Shown: positions 15,672-25,200 of the stretch, piece by piece
Position numbering within the stretch: the first letter of the stretch is position 1
Layout of the letters: every line of letters starts with the position of its first letter
DNA from: Candidatus Zixiibacteriota bacterium
Lineage (GTDB): Bacteria; Zixibacteria; MSB-5A5; WJJR01; JAJRUJ01
Direction of reading: 5' to 3'
Length of the DNA stretch: 33,051 nucleotides
Assembly: GCA_024277855.1 (NCBI GenBank)
Contig: JAJRUJ010000029.1
Location: 1-33,051, forward strand
Position numbers and translations under genes: made by a program
Notes under the pieces: model-generated
Database searches by the model: none
What the model saw: only the letters and a program-made list of their open reading frames with translations
Told to the model about the DNA's origin: nothing

Positions 15672-18314
15672 ATGTACATACCGGTCACGGGGTGGGGAAC
15701 GATTACCTTTAGTAAGTCCGCAAAAGTTTGCCGTCTCACAATTGTTCTTTCTTTGATTTTCATCGCCTCGGTCACCTCACCGGCACAGGCGCGTTGGCGT
15801 GATGACATCAATGCTTCTCTACAGAAGTCGATGGCGCTGTATAAACCGACAGGGGAAATTCCCAATACGGAGAACCGCAGCCATCGGGTCGGTAATGTCT
15901 GGATGACCATTACCAACTGGGGGATCTTCGGCAGTCAATTCCGGGCGAGCCAACTTGTCGAAACCGAAGGGCCCTATGCCGGACAACCGGCGCCTTCATT
16001 TGAATATCCGGCCAACACGGGATTGAATTATCTCTTTTGGGGAGGGCTGTGGATCGGCGCTGTTGTCGAGCAGGACACCCTGGTCTCGACCGGCGTCGTG
16101 GACGAGGGCGCTATTCACGAATTCTATCCCGACGCGGGCGTCGAAGGGGAAATCATCGAACGGTCGACACGGCCGAATTCACCTTATTACTCTCCCGAGG
16201 CCATCTCCGAGCAGGAGTATATTGCCGTTTACACCGACACCCTGACCGACCGGGCCTATGTCGCCACGGACCAGTTTTTACAGCGACCGCACAAACCGCT
16301 CGGCCTTCGGATTAAACAAACCAGCTATTCCTGGGCGTACGATTATGCCCAGGATTTTGTTTTAATCGATTATGTGATTTCTAACATCTCCGATAAGACG
16401 ATTGAAAAACCCTATATGGGTCTTTTTGTCGATGCCGATTGCTGGCACAAAAACACCGGCGGCGAGGGTGCATCGGACGATTACTCCGGTTACCTGCGTA
16501 CCGTTCCCTCACCATACCCGGGACTCCTCGACACGATCAACATTGCCTGGACTTCGGACAACGACGGCGATCCTTCCTCGGGCGCTTTTGATCTGAGAAG
16601 TCCGACCGGTATCGCCGGCACGCGGGTAGTTCGCGGTCCCGCACAATCTGAAGGTTGCGGCCCGGCGCCGTTGAATTATTCATTCAATTGGTGGACCCAG
16701 AGTGCCGACTCCCGCTTTGACTGGGGACCCCGGTTGCAGACGAGTGTGCGTGATTTCGGCACGGGCGGCGAGGGCACACCCCGTGGCGATTTGAATAAAT
16801 ATTATATCATGTCCAATGGCGAGTTTGACTACGATCAACTCTTTTCGGCGGTCGATTTCAGCGCCCAGGGTTGGCGTCCGCCTAAAAAGGATATTGCCGG
16901 CAACATTGCCGACGGCACCGATACCCGATATCTGTTTTCTTTCGGCCCCCTGGCCGATCTGCGTCCCGGCGACTCGACATATGTGACTTTAGCCTATGTC
17001 GGCGGTGAAAATTTCCATGTCGAGCCGGATGATTTCGAGCGGTTTTTTGATCCCCAGGCCCCCTGGAAGCTGTATGAAAAATTCGATTTTTCGGACTTTG
17101 CCACCAACGCACAATGGGCCGCGTGGGTTTTTGATAACCCCGGCGTCGATACCGACGGTGACGGGTGTCGCGGTTTATATTCGTTTTCATTTTGTCGCGA
17201 TACAACGATGACCATAATCCCGCCTTCGCCGCAAAATCAATTTCCGGACACAGTGTACGAATTCGATAATTGTGATACCGTTTGGTATGCCGGGGATGGT
17301 GTCCCTGATTTCAAAGGCCCGCCGCCACCGCCCTCGCCTCGACTCGAGGTTTCAACCGAGCCGACAAAACTGACGGTGAGCTGGACTGGTGAGTACTCCG
17401 AAATGGCGGTGGATGATTTTACTTTCAAACGCGATTTTGAGGGTTATCGCGTCTACATTGCCGAATCCAATGCCTTGGTTTCTTACTCGTTGATCGCCTC
17501 GTGGGATGTCATCGACTACAAGCGGTTTTATTATAACCCGTCAACCAGACGTTGGAAGCAAACAGTCGATCCGATTCGCCTCGAAACGCTGTACGACATG
17601 TATGGCCAAGATTATTTCGATCCTCGCGACTACGATTCACCCTTTTCGCCGTTCGTCGATCAGCACGATTCGGCTTTCTATTTCCTCCCGCAGGATTGGA
17701 ACCGGGGCAACGAATTTATCGAAAATAATCGCATCGTCAAAAACAAAGTCCAGTATGTCGGCACCGATTCGGTCTACAACGAAGAATCTGGACAGTGGGA
17801 ACTGTTCGGCAAATACGAGTGTGTGATCGAAAACCTGCTGATGAGTCAACCATATTATGTTGCGGTGACTGCATTCGATTTTGGCAATCTTGAAAAACTC
17901 GATCCGCTCGAGTCCTCGATGCTGGGGAACGCAACGCCGATTTACGCCACCTATTCGCCCGATATCGCTGACGAGAAAAACATGCGAGTGGCGGTCTACC
18001 CGAACCCCTACATTATTTCCGATAACTATCGGGGCCGGCAATATGAAGACCGCGAGCAGACCGGCTGGTCCGAACGCGACCGTCGCATCCATTTTACCAA
18101 CCTGCCGGAAAAAGCGACCATCCGGATTTTTACCCTCGACGGTGACCTGGTGCGGCAAATCGATCATCCGGACAGTTGGCTCTCCGACACTCCCTGGCAC
18201 ACCAGTTGGGACCTGATCACCCGCAACACGCAGGCAGTCGTCTCCGGAATCTATCTTTACTCGGTGGAATCCGAACGGGGGACCCAGATCGGCAAGATCG
18301 TCATCATCCGGTGA
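15672..18314 (+). CDS. Large secreted protein with FnIII-like and FlgD/T9SS-like C-terminal domains
   Basis: An 880-aa exported protein of unknown function. The signal peptide is AKVCRLTIVLSLIFIASVTS followed by PAQA, ending near residue 39. Aromatic, Asp/Gly-rich beta-structured sequence fills the first ~500 residues, with no enzyme motif. A Pro-rich linker (GPPPPPSPR) leads into an FnIII-like domain (LEVSTEPTKLTVSWTGEY onward). The last ~110 residues, from MRVAVYPNPY to SGIYLYSVES and GKIVIIR, match the beta-sandwich FlgD/T9SS type A-like domain at the ends of exported FCB proteins. That suggests surface display or secretion, but no Por/Spr genes are in the window. ATG 15672 is preferred, with GGGAGAG 6 bases upstream; a TTG at 15657 is possible. 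Confidence 0.8.
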   Translation: MYIPVTGWGTITFSKSAKVCRLTIVLSLIFIASVTSPAQARWRDDINASLQKSMALYKPTGEIPNTENRSHRVGNVWMTITNWGIFGSQFRASQLVETEGPYAGQPAPSFEYPANTGLNYLFWGGLWIGAVVEQDTLVSTGVVDEGAIHEFYPDAGVEGEIIERSTRPNSPYYSPEAISEQEYIAVYTDTLTDRAYVATDQFLQRPHKPLGLRIKQTSYSWAYDYAQDFVLIDYVISNISDKTIEKPYMGLFVDADCWHKNTGGEGASDDYSGYLRTVPSPYPGLLDTINIAWTSDNDGDPSSGAFDLRSPTGIAGTRVVRGPAQSEGCGPAPLNYSFNWWTQSADSRFDWGPRLQTSVRDFGTGGEGTPRGDLNKYYIMSNGEFDYDQLFSAVDFSAQGWRPPKKDIAGNIADGTDTRYLFSFGPLADLRPGDSTYVTLAYVGGENFHVEPDDFERFFDPQAPWKLYEKFDFSDFATNAQWAAWVFDNPGVDTDGDGCRGLYSFSFCRDTTMTIIPPSPQNQFPDTVYEFDNCDTVWYAGDGVPDFKGPPPPPSPRLEVSTEPTKLTVSWTGEYSEMAVDDFTFKRDFEGYRVYIAESNALVSYSLIASWDVIDYKRFYYNPSTRRWKQTVDPIRLETLYDMYGQDYFDPRDYDSPFSPFVDQHDSAFYFLPQDWNRGNEFIENNRIVKNKVQYVGTDSVYNEESGQWELFGKYECVIENLLMSQPYYVAVTAFDFGNLEKLDPLESSMLGNATPIYATYSPDIADEKNMRVAVYPNPYIISDNYRGRQYEDREQTGWSERDRRIHFTNLPEKATIRIFTLDGDLVRQIDHPDSWLSDTPWHTSWDLITRNTQAVVSGIYLYSVESERGTQIGKIVIIR

Positions 18315-18348
18315 TAGCAATATTGCAAAAGACAGAGGATTTATATAG

Positions 18349-18377
18349 CCGTGGCGCCAACGCGCCACGGTTTTTTT
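18349..18377 (+). terminator. Rho-independent terminator of the large secreted protein gene
   Basis: CCGTGGCGC (18349-18357) pairs perfectly with GCGCCACGG (18362-18370) across a 4-base loop and is followed by seven T. It lies 34 bases after the stop and directly abuts the end of the convergent beta-CASP gene. Confidence 0.92.
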
Positions 18378-18380
18378 ATG

Positions 18381-19775
18381 TTAGAGATCCAGAGCGAACG
18401 TCTCACCATATTCCGGGATTTCAACGTCCCAGTCGAAACGTTCGCGGATATGTTGGGCCATCGCGGCGGAGGCCTCTTCGTCACCATGCACGATGAATGT
18501 TTTTTTCGGCGGCCGGTTAAAACCCATCAGCCAGGCGAGAATCTCGCGATAATCGGCATGGCCGGAATAACCGTTAATATTCTCGACTTGCGCCATTACC
18601 GGAATCTGTCGCCCGTGAATTTTTACGTGTGATTGACCATCCAGCAATGAGCGGCCCCGCGTTCCCGGTACCTGGTAGCCAACCAACATTATTGTATTCC
18701 GTTGATCAGGCAAACAACGCGCCAGATGATGCAAAATCCTTCCCCCCACCGCCATCCCGCTGGAGGAAATAATAATCGCCGGACCCATCTCATTGTTGAT
18801 CGCAATCGACTGCACTTTCGTCCGGCAAAATTTAACCTTATCCGGCCGCAGTATTTGCTTACCGCGCAGCTTTTCGATTCTGGTGCGCAGGTTCAGATCG
18901 GTCAGGCGCTTTTCAAAAATCGTGGTGGCGTCGATAGCCATCGGCGAATCGACATAAATCGGCAACGTCGGGACGTCTCCTTGTTCTTCAAGCTCCCGAA
19001 TGGCATACAGCAAAGTTTGGGTCCGCCCGACGGCAAACGAGGGGACTACCAACAGCCCGCCGCGCTCAACACTCTCATTGATCACCCGGGCAAGTTCGTC
19101 GCGGGGCGAGACATCATCGTGCAGCCGGTCGCCATAGGTCGACTCCAATACCAAGTAATCGACGTCATAGACCTGTACGGGGTCACGCAGAATCGGGCGT
19201 CCCGGTTTGCCCACATCTCCGGAAAACAGTATCTTGCGCGCCTTGGGGCCTTTCGCCACTTTGATATCGATAAACGAAGAACCCAGCAGGTGACCGGCGT
19301 CCTTGAATTTGACGCGCAACCCATCTTCGACAAACAGATTCTGCCCGTAGAAAACCGGTTTGAATGATTCCAGCGCTTTTTCCGCATCGGCCGCTGTATA
19401 CAACGGCAATGCCGGTTTATGCTTGGTGTGTCCTTTTTTATTGGCCCAGCGAGCATCTTCCTCCTGCAGATAGGCGCTGTCCGGAAGCAGGACCTCACAC
19501 AAATCAGCGGTCGGGTACGTGCAATGGATCGGGCCATAAAAGCCGTCCCGGCACAGGCGGGGAATATAGCCGGTATGGTCGATATGGGCGTGAGTCAACA
19601 ACAGACGGTCGATTGCCGCCGGTTCGACGGGGAATGGCTCCCAATTGCGTTTACGGTTTTGTTTTGATCCCTGGAACAACCCGCAATCAACTAACAATCG
19701 TGTGCCGTTGATATCCAGCAGGTGTCGCGAGCCGGTCACCGTACCCGCCGCGCCATAGAATGATAATTCAGCCAT
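18381..19775 (-). CDS. Beta-CASP metallo-beta-lactamase-fold nuclease
   Basis: A 464-aa cytoplasmic protein of the CPSF73/YSH1-like RNA-processing family. The MBL motif THAHIDHTG near residue 60 supplies the zinc ligands, SGDVGKPGRPIL near 195 a further Asp ligand, and ESTYGDRLH near 220 is typical. The beta-CASP insert follows (VPSFAVGRTQTLLYAI, YVDSPMA, SSSGMAVGGRILHHL), then the C-terminal GYSGHADYREI and IVHGDEEAS motifs. It is expected to act as an endo- or exoribonuclease, though bacterial members are mostly uncharacterised. GAGGACC lies 7 bases before the ATG. It is 46 bases downstream of the S9 peptidase gene and may be cotranscribed. No C-terminal dimerisation domain as in RNase J is present. 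Confidence 0.9.
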   Translation of the reverse strand: MAELSFYGAAGTVTGSRHLLDINGTRLLVDCGLFQGSKQNRKRNWEPFPVEPAAIDRLLLTHAHIDHTGYIPRLCRDGFYGPIHCTYPTADLCEVLLPDSAYLQEEDARWANKKGHTKHKPALPLYTAADAEKALESFKPVFYGQNLFVEDGLRVKFKDAGHLLGSSFIDIKVAKGPKARKILFSGDVGKPGRPILRDPVQVYDVDYLVLESTYGDRLHDDVSPRDELARVINESVERGGLLVVPSFAVGRTQTLLYAIRELEEQGDVPTLPIYVDSPMAIDATTIFEKRLTDLNLRTRIEKLRGKQILRPDKVKFCRTKVQSIAINNEMGPAIIISSSGMAVGGRILHHLARCLPDQRNTIMLVGYQVPGTRGRSLLDGQSHVKIHGRQIPVMAQVENINGYSGHADYREILAWLMGFNRPPKKTFIVHGDEEASAAMAQHIRERFDWDVEIPEYGETFALDL

Positions 19776-19821
19776 ACTGTTTGGTCCTCATACCGCCTCA
19801 GACGAGATATTCTCCGCCCGG

Positions 19822-21993
19822 CTAACGGTCTTTTTGCGATCCGACAAACTTTACACCCAGTTGGTCGAACAAAAACGCCCAGACATCGGCATCCTTGTCC
19901 AACCGGCTGGACAGCGAACTCCCGCGTCCATGTCCGGACCCGGCGCTCACCCGCAACAATACCGGGTAACCGGAGGTCGTCGCCGCCTGCACGCGGGCGG
20001 CCATCTTCCGCGAATTTGCGGGATTGACCCGCCCGTCGTTTTCGTCTGCGGTGAACAAAACAGCCGGGTAAGCGGTATTCTCGACGACGTTATGGTACGG
20101 GGAATAGGCGTATAAGGCCTTGAATTGATCGGGGTCTTTGACCGTGCCGTATTCGGTTACGTTGAACGCGCCGTTGGGGTCGAGTTCGACCCGCAACATA
20201 TCGTACACTCCCTTTAAAGCGACAACCGCCCGGAACAATTCCGGCCGCTGGGTCATTGTCGCGCCGACCAGCAAGCCGCCGTTGCTTCCGCCCATGATCG
20301 CCAATCTGGCGGGATTGGTGTATTTCGCCTCGATCAAGTATTCAGCGCAGGCAATAAAATCATCAAACACATTTTGTTTTGCGGCCAGGTAGCCCTGCTT
20401 GTGCCACTCTTCACCAAATTCACCGCCGCCCCGCAGGTTGGCGATGGCGTACACCCCGCCGCGATTGAGCCAGATACTGAGTTTCCGGTCGCAATAAGGA
20501 GTCTGGCTGATTCCATATCCGCCATAACCATAGAGTATCGTTGGATTCTGTCCATCAAGCGCAATACCTTTCCTGCGCAGGATATTCAGCGGAATTTTCG
20601 TGCCATATCTGGAGATTGCCTGTTCGCGGACAACTTCAATGTCACTAAAATCGGCAGGCGTAGTCACCTTGAATGATGTCACCGAAGGAGTCCCGTCACT
20701 CGGATCATAGGTGTACCACTGTTCCGGCGTAATAAAACTGCTATTGCTATAGAGAATCTTATCCCCGCCGAGTCCGACCATGCCCCAGACCGAGGAAACC
20801 GGCAAAATCGGCAGCGTCCCTTCCACCTTACCCCGATAGTCAACGACCCGGACCTCGGACGGCCCGCCTACCAGGTCGCGGATATACAGTTTCGACTTTG
20901 CGGGCAGGAAGCTTCTGATCACACCTTCGCTCTCGGGCACAATTACCCGCGCCCGGGCCAGATCCGTTTCTCCGACGGGGAGACGCAAAATCTTTCCGCG
21001 CGGACTGTCCTTGTGCGAAAGGCAGATAAGCGCATCGTCCGGACCAAATTTGATTTGGGGAATCAGATCTTCGTCACGAGTAATCTGCCGCCATTCTCTC
21101 GCAGGATTTAGCAGATAATGGGAAAACTCGCCGCCATCGCCATTGGCCACCGCGACCAGCAGGTATTTGCCGTCGCGCGAGGTTTCGAATTCGATCTCAG
21201 CAATCCGGGGAAATTCCTTGCCGATCACATAGGTGTCATCCTCAGTGGGTGTCCCCAGTTGATGGTAATATACCTGCTGATAGAAAAACATATCTTCGGC
21301 GGGACGTTCGCCCTTACGGGGATAGCGGGTGTAATAGAACCCGGACCCGTCAAACGACCAGGCCACATCCCCCCCCGCCGTCGGGCCGTTGACCGAGGGT
21401 ATCGGCCCGTCAACCTCCCGGCCGGTGGTAACATCATAGACATGCACATCGCCAATCTCCGAACCCAGCCGAGACAGCGAGACGGCAACCAACCCGGCGT
21501 CAGGTGAGGGCACAAAAAAATCGATCGAAGTCAATCCCGTGGTGTCGATCACATTCGGGTCGACCACGATTCGCTCAGATTCCGGCTTGTCGATCCCGTC
21601 AAACACCACCAAATATGATTGCTCCCGTCCCGGTTCCCATTTTTTGGCGAATAACAGCCCGGCCTGCTGTTGGAATGAACTGTATTCCGCGGATGCGTTA
21701 TTGTATAAAACCTCAAGCCGTCGATAAATTGCGTCCCGTGCCGGCAGGTTGTCCAGCACTCGACGGGCGTAGGCGGTCTGTGCCTCGCTCCATTCGCAAA
21801 CTGCGGGATCCTGACCGTCTTCCAACCAACGGTATGGATCGACCACTTCGACACCATGATATGTGTCGGTTACCGCAATGATCGGAGTTTCGGGCACGCC
21901 CCCTGACGGTGCAGAACAACCGAGAAGACCTGATAATATCCATCCACAAAAGATAACAACCGTATGCCTCATTCGACGACCCGACCTCTGCAT
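19822..21993 (-). CDS. Prolyl oligopeptidase family (S9A) lipoprotein
   Basis: A 723-aa serine peptidase that cleaves short peptides after proline. A seven-bladed propeller N-terminal half is followed by an alpha/beta-hydrolase half with the triad Ser (GGSNGGLLV), Asp (DENDGRVNP) and His (GSGHGRGSS). The N-terminus is a lipoprotein signal with lipobox LLGCS near residue 25, so it is tethered in the periplasm or on the outer membrane, as many FCB homologues are. The start is ATG 21993, because GGGGAGGAA sits 7-8 bases before it; an inner ATG at 21972 has a poorer site. It follows the 55-aa gene by 35 bases and precedes the beta-CASP gene. Role: periplasmic peptide degradation, inferred. Confidence 0.93.
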   Translation of the reverse strand: MQRSGRRMRHTVVIFCGWILSGLLGCSAPSGGVPETPIIAVTDTYHGVEVVDPYRWLEDGQDPAVCEWSEAQTAYARRVLDNLPARDAIYRRLEVLYNNASAEYSSFQQQAGLLFAKKWEPGREQSYLVVFDGIDKPESERIVVDPNVIDTTGLTSIDFFVPSPDAGLVAVSLSRLGSEIGDVHVYDVTTGREVDGPIPSVNGPTAGGDVAWSFDGSGFYYTRYPRKGERPAEDMFFYQQVYYHQLGTPTEDDTYVIGKEFPRIAEIEFETSRDGKYLLVAVANGDGGEFSHYLLNPAREWRQITRDEDLIPQIKFGPDDALICLSHKDSPRGKILRLPVGETDLARARVIVPESEGVIRSFLPAKSKLYIRDLVGGPSEVRVVDYRGKVEGTLPILPVSSVWGMVGLGGDKILYSNSSFITPEQWYTYDPSDGTPSVTSFKVTTPADFSDIEVVREQAISRYGTKIPLNILRRKGIALDGQNPTILYGYGGYGISQTPYCDRKLSIWLNRGGVYAIANLRGGGEFGEEWHKQGYLAAKQNVFDDFIACAEYLIEAKYTNPARLAIMGGSNGGLLVGATMTQRPELFRAVVALKGVYDMLRVELDPNGAFNVTEYGTVKDPDQFKALYAYSPYHNVVENTAYPAVLFTADENDGRVNPANSRKMAARVQAATTSGYPVLLRVSAGSGHGRGSSLSSRLDKDADVWAFLFDQLGVKFVGSQKDR

Positions 21994-22028
21994 TATTTTA
22001 TTCCTCCCCGGCAGATGACCTTATTGTT

Positions 22029-22196
22029 TTATGTTTTGGGGAATTTCCCGTCGGCTATCGGCAAAAGTGTATTGATCTCCCCTCGGAGATCGATGCGATT
22101 TGACCACGCGATGGCGTCGGCGAGTTTAGGGCGGAGTCTTTCGGCGTAATTTTCGTCGAATTGCCCCAAAATATGAACCACAAGCGGCATCTTCAC
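22029..22196 (-). CDS. Small hypothetical protein, 55 aa
   Basis: A short gene encoding MKMPLVVHILGQFDENYAER, then LRPKLADAIAWSNRIDLRG and a C-terminus ending FPKT. AAAGGAG lies about 5 bases before the GTG at 22196 and 11 before an in-frame ATG at 22190 (53 aa), so either start works. The composition is that of a soluble, globular or helical peptide, with no membrane segment or cysteine. I do not recognise it. It sits between the C25 peptidase (94 bases upstream) and the prolyl oligopeptidase (35 bases downstream), all on the minus strand. The good ribosome site, normal codon use and tight spacing support it. Confidence 0.5.
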   Translation of the reverse strand: MKMPLVVHILGQFDENYAERLRPKLADAIAWSNRIDLRGEINTLLPIADGKFPKT

Positions 22197-22290
22197 CGGC
22201 ACTCCTTTCCGGTGACAAGATAGTCATTCACGGTGCCGGCGACCGCCGTTTTTTCATCAAACTGTTGATTACACCGCATACTCACCTGCG

Positions 22291-25200
22291 CTACGGCGCG
22301 CAGGGATTGCAGGGGCCCGGTTGTTCGGTCTTATATACGAAGTTGACCATCAACACGACATCGACCGGATTGACGTCATCGTCACAGTTGTAATCGCCAT
22401 TGCCCAACGGACAAGCCGGATATTCGGTAAAGGTGCCGTGTCCTTTGTAGACTTTATTGACCATCCAGACAACATCGAGTGGATTAATCGTCTTGTCCCC
22501 GTTCAAATCGCCCAGCCAGGTACAATCGCAATCATCACACGCGTTGCCGACGCCGTCGGCGTCATCGTCTTCCTGATCCGGATTGGCCGCAAACACGCAG
22601 TTATCGTTGACATCCAGAACACCGTCGTTGTCGTCGTCGGTGTCGCAAAGATCGCCCTGGCCGTCGAGGTCGTTGTCCTCCTGCAGTGAGTTGGCCAGCA
22701 ACGGGCAGTTGTCGGATTCATCGAGGACACCGTCGTTGTCATCATCGGTGTCGCAGATGTCGCCCTGGCCGTCAAGGTCGTTGTCCTCCTGACCGGGATT
22801 GGCCGTCATCGGGCAATTGTCCAGTACATCAAGGACACCGTCATTGTCATCGTCGGTATCGCAAACATCGCCCTGGCCGTCGAGATCGTTGTCCTCCTGG
22901 CCCGGGTTGGCAATATAGGGACAATTGTCGTCACCGTCAGGAATCCCGTCGTCGTCACTGTCAGTGTCGCAGACATCCCCGATACCGTCGCCATCCGTGT
23001 CAACCTGATCGGGATTACTGTTCAACGGGCAGTTGTCGCAAAGGTCACCGACACCGTCACTGTCGCCGTCTTCCTGACCGGGATTGTACATAGACGGACA
23101 ATTATCTACACTATTGAGGATTCCATCGCCGTCGTCATCACCGTCGTTGACACATTCAGACCCGATCACGGCAACATCGTCAAGGTTCCAGCCACAGTAT
23201 TGCCAGTTGCCGTCGGTTGTCCCCATCGTGAACCGAATGTAAACTGTGCTGGCACCATCGGCGACCGAGGAGAGATCGAGGTCAACTTCCTCCCACGTGC
23301 CTCCTGTCATCTCGGTCTGGTTTTGCCAGACAGTCGTCCAGTTCGTTCCGTCATTTGAGACGCGAACGTAAGCATGGTCATATGATGGCGACTCGACACC
23401 GAGCCAACGCCAATAATTCAGACGGACATTCGTCAGGTCAGAACAGTCGATTGCCGGGCTGGTCAGGTGATATTCGGGCAGATTGCTGGCGTAGTCACCG
23501 TTCAAATTATAGCCATAGATATTTGTTCCGCTGTGCGCCTGTGACGGGTCCGAGTTGCCATATTCGCCCCCGGCCCCGGCCGGAGCACCGCGTGCCCAAT
23601 CCCCACCGGAAACCGTCCAACCCAAATCGGCCTCAAAATCATCACTGAATACCGTAACCTCACCTGTGCCCGCGCCGGCGACATTCGGCGACGACGGGTC
23701 CGGATCATATATCCGGCCGTTGGTCGCTTCCTCGGCGCTGACATAGTATTCGAGGATATCGCCACAGGAGATAGCCGGCAGTGTCGCGGTGTATTCATTC
23801 GGCAGTCCTTCGGTCATCGCAACGGTTTGTACCGGTCCGCCGTTAAGCGAATAATGCAGCTCACCGCTGCCGGAAACCGCCACACCATCACCGACTTCAC
23901 TGATGACAACGGCAAAAGATGTCGGCGTGTCGGGGGCAACGACATCGGGCAACCCGGCTGGATAATCAAAAGCGATCGAGGCCACACCTTTAAACGACAT
24001 CGCGGGGTCACCGAACAACGTGATTTCGTAATAGCACCAGCGCATACATGATTCATTGATCCGGTATAGATTGTCTTCCTTGGAATCGTGGTTGGCCCGG
24101 CCAAGCTCCGGCTTGCCCTCGGTGGGATTGTACACGGCGTCCCAGAACTCGCGATCAAACCGTTGCGACGGTCCGTCGGTCGAATAACTTGATCCCCAGC
24201 CATATCGCACATTCATGATCACGGCCCAGGCGCCATAGTCGGTCTTGATGTTCATATACTCGGCCCAGCATTCGGCGCCATCGAATTGTCCGGAGTAACA
24301 AGCCTGTGAGTAGAGGAAACAAAGATCGGTGTTGGTGAATGCCGTCAAAATCGACGAGGAAGTCATCTTCAACGCCCAGCTTGTATTGCCGTGACCGAGA
24401 TGGTTGATGATATGCAGGCCGCCATTGACCCGGGAATACAACTCGGTTGCGGGCCAGTCATTCCCGGCCCAATCCCGATCATAGAGTTTGTCGATGGCAA
24501 AATCGGACGACGAGATCCCGACGGTGGTATACCCGTCCGCGCTGGAACCGTCAACCATCTGATCCATCATGTTTCCGGCATAATCGGAAACTCCGCCGAA
24601 ATCGAGAAATTCGCCGCACATCAGGACATTGCCCAGGTAAGCACCCTGCGCATTGGCATACTGCAAGGTCTTGTTGACGAACCGATTCGCTTCGGTCACA
24701 TTGCCAACCGAAGCCCGACCGACATAAACCTCGGCGACCAAGTCAACATCGCCGCCGTCTTCGCCATCATTCGGCTCACCCCACCGCGAATCCCCGTCCA
24801 CATTCCAGGTGCCGTCAAGACACCCAAAATAAAGATCGCCGGGCATACTGTATTCTATCTCACCCGCTTTCGAATCGACATAAAGGTCCTTGGCGGGGAT
24901 TAAATCATCGTCACCGCCGATCAGGACATACGTAATGCCGTCGTACAGGTACCGATCGCGGATATAATTACGCACATCGTCGGGATTGGTGCTGCCGACA
25001 TCGGCGGTCGTATGGATTTGAGTGACGATGCCGTGGGCATCATGGTAGTTCTTCAGCGGCACGAAAGCATCGGCCAGCGCCGTCGTGGTCAGAATCAGCA
25101 TGTCGAACGAAGCGGCCGGGCCGCGAGCAAACATGGTATACTCGTCGGCGACAGCGGGATTGTCGACTTTTGCGAGAAGTTCCAGCCGGTCGCCGGGATT

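Noticed and set aside
18381-18400. Use of the 18349-18377 hairpin as terminator for the beta-CASP gene
   Set aside because: On the minus strand the stem is followed by CTATATAAATCC without a T-run, so it is assigned to the plus-strand gene only.
22600-23090. Regular repeats that could be taken for a CRISPR array
   Set aside because: The 108-bp units are continuous coding sequence for TSP3 calcium repeats, with no separate spacers.
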